This document shows positions 7,370 through 15,585 of a stretch of 64,000 nucleotides of DNA, in pieces (the stretch's first letter is position 1; every line of letters begins with the position of its first letter). The notes under the pieces are model-generated. The model saw only the letters and a program-made list of their open reading frames with translations. It was not told the origin of the DNA and did not search any database. Origin of the DNA: Amycolatopsis sp. DSM 110486 (GTDB lineage Bacteria; Actinomycetota; Actinomycetes; Mycobacteriales; Pseudonocardiaceae); the NCBI RefSeq assembly GCF_019468465.1, contig NZ_CP080519.1, positions 7,929,001 to 7,993,000 of the forward strand, in the 5' to 3' direction. A program made the position numbers and the translations under genes.

Positions 7370-10207
7370 GTGGGTGGCGAACGGCCTCGAGACGATGCCG
7401 GTACGTCCGGCCGGTCGGGGACGTGGAGGTGGGAGAATACAGGTGGGAAGACCCAAGCCCGGAGCCTGGGGGAATCTGACGAATTCCTGACGGGGGACCG
7501 GGCAGAATCTCGACGGGGTAGTGGCAGGCACGCCATCACCCCCGACCGTACGGAGCGCGTCTACGCCGAGGTGCTCGCGGACGTGGCGAAGGTCGACCAG
7601 GTGTCGGCCGAGAGCCACTTCTTCGACGACCTGGGCGTGAACTCGCTGGTGATGGCGCATTTCTGCGCGCGGCTCCGCAAGCGGGCGGACGTGCCGTCGG
7701 CGTCGATGAAGGACGTCTACGCCAACCCGACCGCGCGGAGTCTCGCGACCGCGCTCACCGTCGACGAACCCGCTGAGGCGGAGCCGGCGGCCGAAGCACA
7801 GGCCCGGGAACAGGGCACACAACAGAACCCGGTGAAGGTTGCTGACCTCCCCCGCGCCGGCGCGGTGGCGTACGTCCTCTGCGGACTGCTCCAGTTCGTG
7901 ACTTTCCTGGGTTATTCCTATCTCGCCGCGCTCCTGGTGGTACGCGGTGCTTCGTGGGTCTACGCCTCGGCGAACCTGCTGGAGGTCTACGTGCGGCTCG
8001 TGCTGTTCGGCGGTGCGAGCCTGATCGGGCTGTGCCTGCTGCCGGTCGTGGCGAAGTGGGTGCTCATCGGCCGGTGGAAGCCGCAGCGGATTCGTGTGTG
8101 GTCGCTTGCCTACTTCCGGTTCTGGCTTGTCAAGACGCTGGTGCAGCGGAATCCGGTGGCACTGCTGTTCCTGGGCTCGCCGCTGTACGTGCTGTATCTG
8201 AAGGCACTGGGCGCGAAGATCGGCCGGGGAGTCGCGATCTTCTCGCGCAACGTGCCCGTGTGCACCGACCTGCTCACGATCGGCGCGGGCTCGGTGATCC
8301 GGAAGGACTCGTTCTTCACCGGGTACCGGGCCGAATCCGGCGTGCTCCAGACCGGTTCGGTGACGCTGGGCAAGGACGTGTTCGTGGGTGAGCTGTCGGT
8401 GCTCGACATCGGCACGTCGATGGACGACGGCTCCCAGCTGGGGCACGTGTCGTCGCTGCACCCCGGGCAGGCGGTGCCGGCCGGTGAGCGCTGGCACGGG
8501 TCGCCGGCGCTGCGCGCGGAGGCGGACTACCGCGGGGTCGGGCCCGCGCGGTGCGGCCGGGTGCGCCGGTTTTCCTACGGTGTCTCGCAGCTGCTGACCA
8601 CGCTGTTCGTGTACCTCCCGTTGGCGGTCGGCGGTGTGGACGTGCTCATCGACAAGGTCCCGCGGCTCAACACGGTGCTCGGGACCCCCGTGGTCGCCTT
8701 CGGGAGCTGGGCGTTCTACGGCAAGGCGCTGGCGGTCACGTCCGTGATCTTCTTCGGCGTCTCGCTGCTCGGGCTGCTCTTCATCGCCGTCGTCCCACGC
8801 GTGCTCAGCCTCGCGCTCAAACCGGACAAGGTCTACCGCCTTTACACCTTGCGCTACTCGATCCTGCGGGCGATCCGGCTGATCACCAACCTCAAGTTCT
8901 TCATGACCGTGTTCGGTGACAGCTCCGCGATCGTGCACTACCTGCGCTACCTCGGCTACCGGATGCCCGACGTCGAGCAGACTGGTTCGAACTTCGGCAC
9001 GGCCATCAAGCACGAGACGCCGTTCCAGAGCTCCGTCGGCAGCGGCACGATGGTGGCGGACGGGCTTTCGATCGTGAACGCCGACTATTCGAGCACGTCC
9101 TTCAAGGTGTCCCGGGCGGCCATCGGCGCGCACAACTTCCTCGGCAACGTGATCGTCTACCCCGCCCAGGGGCGGACGGGGGAGAACTGCCTGCTCGCGA
9201 CCAAGGTCCTCGTGCCCGTTGACGGCCCTGTCCGCGAGAACGTGGGGCTGCTGGGCTCGCCGAGCTTCGAGATCCCCCGCACGGTGGCCCGCGACCACCA
9301 GTTCGACCACCTGCGGACCGGCGATGAGTTCCGCCGCCGGCTCGCCGCGAAGAACCGGCACAACGCCGGCACCGTCGTGATGTTCCTGCTGGTGCGCTGG
9401 TTCTACTTCTTCGCGGTCATGCTGCTCGGCTGGGCCTCGGCGGAGCTCTACCCGCGCTTTGGGGTTTCGGCGGTGGCGCTGGCCTCGGTCGCCGCGCTGC
9501 TGTTCAGCTCCGTGTACTTCACACTGGTGGAACGCGCGTCCATCGTGATCCACCCGTTGCGGCCGCTGTACTGCTCGATCTACGACCGCCGATTCTGGCG
9601 CCACGAGCGGTTCTGGAAGGCGGCGGCGTCCACAGTGCACGTCCAGGCCCTCAATGGCACCCCGTTCAAGAACCTGGCCTGGCGGATGCTCGGGGTCAAG
9701 GTCGGGAAGCGCGTGTTCGACGACGGCGCGGCGATGCCGGAGAAGACCCTCGTGACGTTCGGCGACGAGGTCACCCTCAACATCGGCTCGCACGTGCAAT
9801 GCCATTCCCAGGAGGACGGTGCCTTCAAGTCCGACCGCATCGTCGTCGGCGCGCGCAGCACCGTCGGGGTCGGTGCGTGGGTCCACTACGGAGTGACGAT
9901 GGGCGAGGGTTCGGTGCTCGCGGCCGACTCCTTCCTGATGAAGGGCGAGGACGTACCGCCGCACACCCGGTGGGAGGGCAACCCGGCCCGGGAGATCCGG
10001 CCCGGCCGTGAAGCCGACAGTCGGGTCGCGGCCGGCCGGCACCGGCGACGGGAAGGGCACAACGGCAAGTCGATCGAGCACTTCAGCGTCACCGACGGAA
10101 AACGGCGGCCCAGCCCGCGGCGCCGCGCCTCGGACGGACACAACGGACACAACGGAAAGGCGATCATCGCCGACGGAACGTGGCGGCCGAGCCCGTGGCC
10201 ACGGTGA
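7370..10207 (+). CDS. Pls-type membrane synthetase lacking the adenylation domain (T + 3x[TM-TM-hexapeptide])
   Basis: A 945-residue membrane protein. After a roughly 50-residue low-complexity head comes a carrier (T) domain with the phosphopantetheine serine Ser92 in DDLGVNSLVMAHF. Six hydrophobic segments follow in three pairs (about 163-190 and 210-234; 401-427 and 454-483; 665-694 and 700-724). Each pair is followed by a soluble domain with left-handed beta-helix (hexapeptide) features, e.g. IGAGSVIRKDSF and VGARSTVGVGAWVHYG. Carrier, six TM helices and three tandem soluble domains is the layout of epsilon-poly-L-lysine synthetase (Pls), where the soluble domains make the peptide bonds, but here the N-terminal A domain is absent. 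The tail is basic and repetitive (HNGK units). GGAGGGGG precedes the GTG by 6 nt. It is the first gene of the Dap cluster; presumably the next gene supplies adenylation in trans. Confidence 0.85.
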   Translation: MGGERPRDDAGTSGRSGTWRWENTGGKTQARSLGESDEFLTGDRAESRRGSGRHAITPDRTERVYAEVLADVAKVDQVSAESHFFDDLGVNSLVMAHFCARLRKRADVPSASMKDVYANPTARSLATALTVDEPAEAEPAAEAQAREQGTQQNPVKVADLPRAGAVAYVLCGLLQFVTFLGYSYLAALLVVRGASWVYASANLLEVYVRLVLFGGASLIGLCLLPVVAKWVLIGRWKPQRIRVWSLAYFRFWLVKTLVQRNPVALLFLGSPLYVLYLKALGAKIGRGVAIFSRNVPVCTDLLTIGAGSVIRKDSFFTGYRAESGVLQTGSVTLGKDVFVGELSVLDIGTSMDDGSQLGHVSSLHPGQAVPAGERWHGSPALRAEADYRGVGPARCGRVRRFSYGVSQLLTTLFVYLPLAVGGVDVLIDKVPRLNTVLGTPVVAFGSWAFYGKALAVTSVIFFGVSLLGLLFIAVVPRVLSLALKPDKVYRLYTLRYSILRAIRLITNLKFFMTVFGDSSAIVHYLRYLGYRMPDVEQTGSNFGTAIKHETPFQSSVGSGTMVADGLSIVNADYSSTSFKVSRAAIGAHNFLGNVIVYPAQGRTGENCLLATKVLVPVDGPVRENVGLLGSPSFEIPRTVARDHQFDHLRTGDEFRRRLAAKNRHNAGTVVMFLLVRWFYFFAVMLLGWASAELYPRFGVSAVALASVAALLFSSVYFTLVERASIVIHPLRPLYCSIYDRRFWRHERFWKAAASTVHVQALNGTPFKNLAWRMLGVKVGKRVFDDGAAMPEKTLVTFGDEVTLNIGSHVQCHSQEDGAFKSDRIVVGARSTVGVGAWVHYGVTMGEGSVLAADSFLMKGEDVPPHTRWEGNPAREIRPGREADSRVAAGRHRRREGHNGKSIEHFSVTDGKRRPSPRRRASDGHNGHNGKAIIADGTWRPSPWPR

Positions 10208-10221
10208 GCGGAGGGGAACAC

Positions 10222-13200
10222 ATGGGAGAGCTACCGAGAGCGGACTTCCGGTTCTGGCGCGACGTGCTCGTGGCCGGAGGGGCCACGACCGTGCCGCGCT
10301 GGACCTCGGGTTCGGGGGCGGGAGTGGGGACGACGACCGTGCGGCTGCCCGCCCCGGTGGCGGCGGGAGTGCGCCGGCTGGCGCGGGAGCTGGGGATCCC
10401 GGGCAGCGCGGTGCTGCTCGCCGCGCACGCCAGGGTGCTCGCCGCGCTGACCGGTGAACGCGAGGTCGTGACCGGCTATGCGACGCCGGCCGGCGCGCCG
10501 GTGCCGTGCCGCCTGACGACGGAGCCGGAAACCTGGCGGGAACTGGTGACCGAGACGTACCGGGCCGAGTCGCAGTTGTTGGCGCACCGGCATTTCCCGG
10601 TGGACGAGCTGCGGCGCGACCTGGGTGTGCCCGGCCCGGTCACGGAGACCGTGTTCGACCCCGCCGGCGACGGTGAGCTCACCGGGACGACGGTGCTGCG
10701 CGTCGGGTTCGCGAACCGCCGCAGGCGTCTGGACGTGCGTTACCGCGCCGACGTGCTCGACGCGGCCGCCGCGGCCCGGATCGCCGGCTACCACGTCGCC
10801 GCGCTCGCGCGGCTGGTGGCGGCCCCGGACACCGAGCACGCGCCGCAGAGCCTGCTCGCACCCGACGAGCTGCGGTTCCAGCTCGACGGGCTCGCCGGAC
10901 CGAGTCGGCCTTTGCCCGACCTGCGCGCGCACGAGCTGTTCGAGCAACGGGTGCGGCGGCACCCGGACGCGATCGCGGCCGTGCACGGCGAGCACGCGTG
11001 GACTTACCGCGAGCTCAACGAGCGGGCCAACCGGCTCGCGCGGGCGCTGCTCGCCCGCGGCCTGCGCCGGGAGAGCGTGGTGGCGGTGGTGACCGAGCGG
11101 AACCTCGGCTGGCTCACCGCTGTGCTCGCCGTGTTCAAGGCCGGTGGCGTGTACCTGCCGGTCGAACCGCACTTCCCGCCCGAGCGGATCGCGAAGACGC
11201 TGCGGCGGGCCGGCTGCGAACTGGTGCTGACCGAACGCGGCAGCAGCGAGACGCTCGACCACGCGCTGGAGTTGCTGCCCGGCGCGGTGCGGCTGCACAT
11301 CGAGGCGGCCTGCGCGGAGGACCGGTCCTCGACCGACCTCGGGATCGACGTGACGCCGCGCCAGCTCGCCTACATCTACTTCACCTCCGGCTCCACCGGT
11401 GAGCCCAAGGGCGCGATGTGCGAGCACGCGGGGATGCTGAACCACCTGCACGCCAAGATCGACGACCTGGGGATCGCCGAGGGACAGGTCGTGGCGCAGA
11501 CCGCGCCCCAGTGCTTCGACATCTCGTTGTGGCAGCTGCTGGCGCCGTTGCTCGTCGGCGGGCGGACGCTGCTCGTCGAGCAGGAGGTGATCCTCGACGC
11601 CGAGCGGTTCGTCGACCGGCTCGCGCGGGACCGGGTCGCGGTGGCGCAGGTCGTGCCGTCCTACCTGGAAGCCGTGCTGTCCTTTGTGGAGAGTCATCCG
11701 CGCCCGCTGCCGGACCTGCGGTGCGTGTCGGTGACCGGCGAGGCAGTGAAGAAGGAGCTGGTGCAGCGCTGGTTCGCGGCGTACCCGGACGTCAAGCTGG
11801 TCAACGCCTACGGCCTCACCGAGACCTCCGACGACACCAACCACGAGGTCATGGACCGGCCACCGGACGCCGGCCGGGTCCCGCTCGGGCGGCCCGTGAA
11901 CAACGTGCACGTCTACGTCGTCGACGAGCACCTGCAGCCGGTGCCGCTGGGCGCGCCAGGCGAGATCGTGTTCTCCGGTGTGTGCGTGGGGCGCGGGTAC
12001 GTGAACGACCTCGCGCGGACCCTCGCGGCGTTCCTGCCCGATCCGCACCGGGCGGGCGAACGCCTGTACCGCAGCGGGGACCGCGGGCGCTGGATGCCCG
12101 GGGGCCGGCTGGAATTCCTGGGCCGCCGCGACAGCCAGGTGAAGATCTCCGGCTTCCGGATCGAGATCGGCGAGGTCGAAAACACGCTGCTGCGTGTGCC
12201 CGGCGTCGGCGACGGCGCCGTGGTGGTCGCCGAGCGGGACGGCCAGGGCAAGCACCTGGTGGCGTTCTACTCGGCCGCCGAGGCTCTGCCCGGCGAGACG
12301 TTGCACGCGCGGTTGAGCGGCTCGCTGCCCGGTTACATGGTCCCGTCGGCGTTCCATTGGCGGGAGCAGCTTCCCCTGACCGCCAACGGCAAGATCGACA
12401 AGTTGGTGCTGACCGCGCTGGCGACGGAGCTCGAAGGCGCCGAAGAAGACCACGACGCTCCGGCGACACCCGCCGAGCAGCGGCTGGCGGCCGCGTGGGC
12501 CGGCGTGCTCGGCCTCGCGCCGGAGAAGATCGGCCGGCGCGACCACTTCTTCGACCGGGGCGGCACGTCGCTCTCGGCGGTGAAGCTGGCCGTCGCCCTG
12601 GATCGCGCGGTGTCGCTCGCCGAGATCACCCGGCACCCGGTGCTCGCCGACCAGGCCGCGCTGCTCACCGACCAGCCCCGCGCCGAGGCCGTCGAGCTGC
12701 TGCAGCCGCTCACCGAGCCGGTCGGAGAACCGGACGCCGTGCTCGTCTGCTTCCCGCACGCCGGGGGCAACTCGGTGAACTTCCGGCCGCTGGCTTCGGA
12801 GCTGCAGGGGAGCGGGCTCGCGATGTACGCCGTGGAGCTGCCCGGGCACGACCTGGCCGCCGATCGCGAGGCGTTCGCGCCGATGGCGCGGGTGGTCGAC
12901 CAGGTCGTCGCGGAAATCGATCACCTCGCGCCGAAGGGCGTGCTGTTGTGGGGCCATTCCTCCGGTGCCGCGTTCGCCTTCGAGACGGCCCGGCGGCTCG
13001 CCGGGCGCGGGGTGGACGTGCGGCGGGTGTTCCTGGGCGCGCAGCTGCTGGGCGACGCCGACGAACGGCGCGCCTCGATCACCGAGCTGGGCCGGCTGAG
13101 CAACTCCGCGATCGCCGCGGAGCTGGCCGCGGACAGCGGCGACCCCGCGCTCGGCGAGCTCGACGCGCAGCGGGCCGAGCAGGTCGGCGCGGCGTTCCGG

Positions 13201-13467
13201 CACGACTGCGTGTCCGCGCACAGCTACCTCGCCTCCGCTCTGGCGAACCCGCCGGCCGAGAAGCTGACCACGCCCGTCACCGTCGTCGCCGCGGACGACG
13301 ACCCGATCACCGTGGACTTCCGCGACCGCCACGGCGAATGGCGGCTGCTGGCCGAGCACGTCGAGGTGCGTGCGATCGCCGGCGGCGGCCACTACTTCCC
13401 GCGCACCAACCCGGCCGAGACCGCGCGGATCGTGCTGCGGGCCGCCGAACCGGTGCTCGTCACGTGA
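10222..13467 (+). CDS. NRPS: half-C, A, T, TE
   Basis: A 1081-residue non-ribosomal peptide synthetase. Residues 1-225 resemble only the C-terminal lobe of a condensation domain; no HHxxxDG motif is present. The A domain (about 230-740) shows A3 YIYFTSGSTGEPKG, A4 FDISLWQ, A5 NAYGLTETSDD, A8 GRRDSQVKISGFRIEIGEVE and A10 LTANGKIDK. The T domain has Ser783 (DRGGTSLS), and the terminal thioesterase has GHSSGA (Ser913) and a late His in GGGHYF. ATG 10222 follows GGAGGGG with ideal spacing, 14 bp after the Pls-like gene. Specificity-pocket residues readable here include Asp and Ile of A4 and two Asp after the A5 TET; acidic residues there could hold the side-chain amine of Dap (inference). Its neighbours for Dap supply make Dap the likely substrate. 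Confidence 0.9.
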   Translation: MGELPRADFRFWRDVLVAGGATTVPRWTSGSGAGVGTTTVRLPAPVAAGVRRLARELGIPGSAVLLAAHARVLAALTGEREVVTGYATPAGAPVPCRLTTEPETWRELVTETYRAESQLLAHRHFPVDELRRDLGVPGPVTETVFDPAGDGELTGTTVLRVGFANRRRRLDVRYRADVLDAAAAARIAGYHVAALARLVAAPDTEHAPQSLLAPDELRFQLDGLAGPSRPLPDLRAHELFEQRVRRHPDAIAAVHGEHAWTYRELNERANRLARALLARGLRRESVVAVVTERNLGWLTAVLAVFKAGGVYLPVEPHFPPERIAKTLRRAGCELVLTERGSSETLDHALELLPGAVRLHIEAACAEDRSSTDLGIDVTPRQLAYIYFTSGSTGEPKGAMCEHAGMLNHLHAKIDDLGIAEGQVVAQTAPQCFDISLWQLLAPLLVGGRTLLVEQEVILDAERFVDRLARDRVAVAQVVPSYLEAVLSFVESHPRPLPDLRCVSVTGEAVKKELVQRWFAAYPDVKLVNAYGLTETSDDTNHEVMDRPPDAGRVPLGRPVNNVHVYVVDEHLQPVPLGAPGEIVFSGVCVGRGYVNDLARTLAAFLPDPHRAGERLYRSGDRGRWMPGGRLEFLGRRDSQVKISGFRIEIGEVENTLLRVPGVGDGAVVVAERDGQGKHLVAFYSAAEALPGETLHARLSGSLPGYMVPSAFHWREQLPLTANGKIDKLVLTALATELEGAEEDHDAPATPAEQRLAAAWAGVLGLAPEKIGRRDHFFDRGGTSLSAVKLAVALDRAVSLAEITRHPVLADQAALLTDQPRAEAVELLQPLTEPVGEPDAVLVCFPHAGGNSVNFRPLASELQGSGLAMYAVELPGHDLAADREAFAPMARVVDQVVAEIDHLAPKGVLLWGHSSGAAFAFETARRLAGRGVDVRRVFLGAQLLGDADERRASITELGRLSNSAIAAELAADSGDPALGELDAQRAEQVGAAFRHDCVSAHSYLASALANPPAEKLTTPVTVVAADDDPITVDFRDRHGEWRLLAEHVEVRAIAGGGHYFPRTNPAETARIVLRAAEPVLVT

Positions 13468-13489
13468 ATTCGAGCCGAAAGGACAAGTC

Positions 13490-14494
13490 ATGGTTTCCTC
13501 AACGTCGGCATCGCTCGCCGAAGTGCAGCTGAGCCCGGGCGGGGTTCCGCTGCTGCCGGCCGAGCCGGGCACCGGTGCGCCGGGCTGGGCGAGCGAACAC
13601 CGCGACACGCTGCGCGCCGCCGTCGACGAGCACGGGTCCGTGCTCGTCCGCGGCCTCGGGCTGAGCGACGCCGCCGACGTCGCCGCCGTGTTCGAGCGCC
13701 TGGCCACCGAACTGATGAAAGACCGCGAGGCCTTCGCGTCGCGCGAGGTCTACTCGGCCGGGGTGTACTCGTCGTCGGCGTGGCCGCAGAACCAGCCGAT
13801 GTGCATGCACCACGAGCTGAGCTACCGGCTCGAGGTTCCCGGTCTGCTGCTGTTCGCCTGCCTCGGCGCGCCCACCGAAGGCGGCGCCACGGCTGTGTCG
13901 GACTCGCCGACCGTGCTCGACGCGCTGCCCGCGGACCTCGTCCAGCGGTTCGAGCAGGAGGGCTGGCTGCTCACCCGCAGCTACAACGACGAGATCGGCG
14001 CGACGGTCGCCGAGTCGTTCGGCACCGACGACCGGGCGGAGATCGAGAACTACTGCCGGACAAACGCGATCGAGTTCGAGTGGCAGCCCGACGGCGGGTT
14101 GCGCACCCGGCAGCGGCGCAGCGCGGTGGTGCACCACCCGGTCACCGGCCGGCGCTGCTGGTTCAACCAGGTCGCGTTCCTCAACGAGTGGACCATGGAT
14201 CCCGAGATTCGCGAGTACCTGATCGACGTGTACGGGGCCGACGCGCTGCCGTTCAACACCTGCTTCGGGGGCGGTGACCCGATCGGGGAGGACGTGGTGG
14301 CGCTGCTCAACCGCGTCTACGAGGCCAACACCGCGCGCGAGCCGTGGCAGGCCGGGGACCTGATGCTGGTGGACAACATCCGGACCGCGCACAGCCGGGA
14401 GCCCTTCGAGGGGTCCCGCGAGGTGCTCGTCGGGCTGGCCGATCCGGTGCGGCGGGCCGACCTCGCGCCGAGTACCGAAGCGGGTGCGAGATGA
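13490..14494 (+). CDS. TauD/SyrP-like Fe(II)/2-oxoglutarate oxygenase
   Basis: A 334-residue oxygenase of the TauD/clavaminate synthase superfamily. The iron ligands are readable as His107-x-Glu109 (MHHELSY; the HxE variant is typical of clavaminate-synthase and SyrP-like enzymes) and the distal His301 in RTAHSREPFEG, where the following Arg can bind 2-oxoglutarate. SyrP-type enzymes hydroxylate amino acids held on carrier proteins; DdaC of the dapdiamide pathway epoxidises a carrier-bound fumaramoyl-Dap. AAAGGA precedes the ATG. Its stop overlaps the SbnB-like start (ATGA), so it is translationally coupled to Dap synthesis and probably modifies Dap or a Dap peptide. Confidence 0.88.
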   Translation: MVSSTSASLAEVQLSPGGVPLLPAEPGTGAPGWASEHRDTLRAAVDEHGSVLVRGLGLSDAADVAAVFERLATELMKDREAFASREVYSAGVYSSSAWPQNQPMCMHHELSYRLEVPGLLLFACLGAPTEGGATAVSDSPTVLDALPADLVQRFEQEGWLLTRSYNDEIGATVAESFGTDDRAEIENYCRTNAIEFEWQPDGGLRTRQRRSAVVHHPVTGRRCWFNQVAFLNEWTMDPEIREYLIDVYGADALPFNTCFGGGDPIGEDVVALLNRVYEANTAREPWQAGDLMLVDNIRTAHSREPFEGSREVLVGLADPVRRADLAPSTEAGAR

Positions 14495-15561
14495 CCGCGA
14501 TCCGACCCACCCCGGCCCGCGCCGAAACCGGCGGGCCGAACGCGGTGCCCCCGTTCGCCGTGATCGGCGGCGGCCAGGTGCGGCGCACGCTCGCGGGGCG
14601 CGAGCAGGAGATCGTCGAACTGGTGGAGGGCACCTACCGGCTGCACAGCGCGGGCGACACGGTGAACCCGCCGTCGTACTTCCTGCGGTTCCCCGACCGC
14701 CCGGCGTCCCGGATCATCGCGCTGCCGGCCTCGATCGGCGGACAGGTGCGAGTGGACGGTCTGAAGTGGATCTCGAGCTTCCCCGAGAACATCGAGTCCG
14801 GCATTCCGCGGGCGTCGGCGGTTCTGATCCTCAACGACCACGACACCGGATACCCGTTCGCGTGCCTGGAAAGCTCCATCATCAGCGCCACGCGGACCGC
14901 CGCTCTGGCGGCGTGCGCCGCGGCGGCGCTCAGCCGGGGCCGGGCGCGGCCGACGCGGGTCGGGTTCGTCGGGACGGGGCTCATCGCCCGCTACGTCCAC
15001 ACTTTCCTGGCCGGCACCGGCTGGGAGTTCGACGAAATCGGCGTGCACGACCTGTCGGCCGAGAGCGGCGCGGGGTTCCGCGGGTACCTCGAGCGATCGG
15101 GAACCGGCGGGCGGATCACGGTCCACGAGTCGGCGGAGTCGCTGATCTCCTCGAGTGACCTGATCGTGTTCGCCACCGTCGCGGGCCGGCCGCACGTGTC
15201 CGAGCGGTCGTGGTTCGACCACAATCCGGTGGTGCTGCACGTTTCTCTGCGCGATCTCGCGCCGGAGCTCCTGCTGAGCACGGCGAACTTCGTCGACGAC
15301 GTCGAGCACTGCCTGAAGGCCGGCACGTCGCCGCATCTGGCCGAGCAGCTCACGGGCGGGCGCGAGTTCCTCGACGGCACATTGGACGACGTCCTGGCCG
15401 GACGGGTCTCCGTGCCGGCCGACCGGCCGGTGGTGTTCTCGCCGTTCGGGCTCGGGGTCCTCGACCTCGCGGTGGGCAAGTACGTCTACGACGAAGTGAC
15501 CCGGGCCGGCGAGCTGACCGTCATCCCGGACTTCTTCCACGAACTGCGCCGCTACGGCTGA
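14491..15561 (+). CDS. sbnB: 2,3-diaminopropionate biosynthesis protein SbnB
   Basis: A 356-residue member of the ornithine cyclodeaminase/mu-crystallin family. The NAD-binding loop VGFVGTGLIARYVHTFL sits around residue 155-172, and DGLKWISSFPENIESGIPRA is the typical substrate-proximal segment. SbnB oxidatively cleaves N-(1-amino-1-carboxy-2-ethyl)glutamate (ACEGA) to L-2,3-diaminopropionate plus 2-oxoglutarate with NAD+. Paired with the adjacent SbnA-like gene it completes Dap synthesis. The released 2-oxoglutarate is also the cosubstrate of the oxygenase encoded just upstream. Start ATG overlaps the previous stop. Confidence 0.9.
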   Translation: MTAIRPTPARAETGGPNAVPPFAVIGGGQVRRTLAGREQEIVELVEGTYRLHSAGDTVNPPSYFLRFPDRPASRIIALPASIGGQVRVDGLKWISSFPENIESGIPRASAVLILNDHDTGYPFACLESSIISATRTAALAACAAAALSRGRARPTRVGFVGTGLIARYVHTFLAGTGWEFDEIGVHDLSAESGAGFRGYLERSGTGGRITVHESAESLISSSDLIVFATVAGRPHVSERSWFDHNPVVLHVSLRDLAPELLLSTANFVDDVEHCLKAGTSPHLAEQLTGGREFLDGTLDDVLAGRVSVPADRPVVFSPFGLGVLDLAVGKYVYDEVTRAGELTVIPDFFHELRRYG

Positions 15562-15585
15562 CGACAAACCAGGGAGGGGGTCATC

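Noticed and set aside
7078..7539. Minus-strand frame of 153 codons in the leader of the Dap cluster
   Set aside because: Overlaps the Pls-like start, lacks a ribosome site and resembles no family.
7154..10150. Very long minus-strand open frame (998 codons) opposite the Pls-like gene
   Set aside because: Composition is Arg/His/Gln/Asp-rich as expected of antisense to GC3-biased coding DNA; no family resemblance, while the plus strand encodes a clear Pls-like protein.
10231..13707. Minus-strand open frame of 1158 codons opposite the NRPS
   Set aside because: Antisense artefact of high GC third positions; the NRPS motifs on the plus strand are unambiguous.
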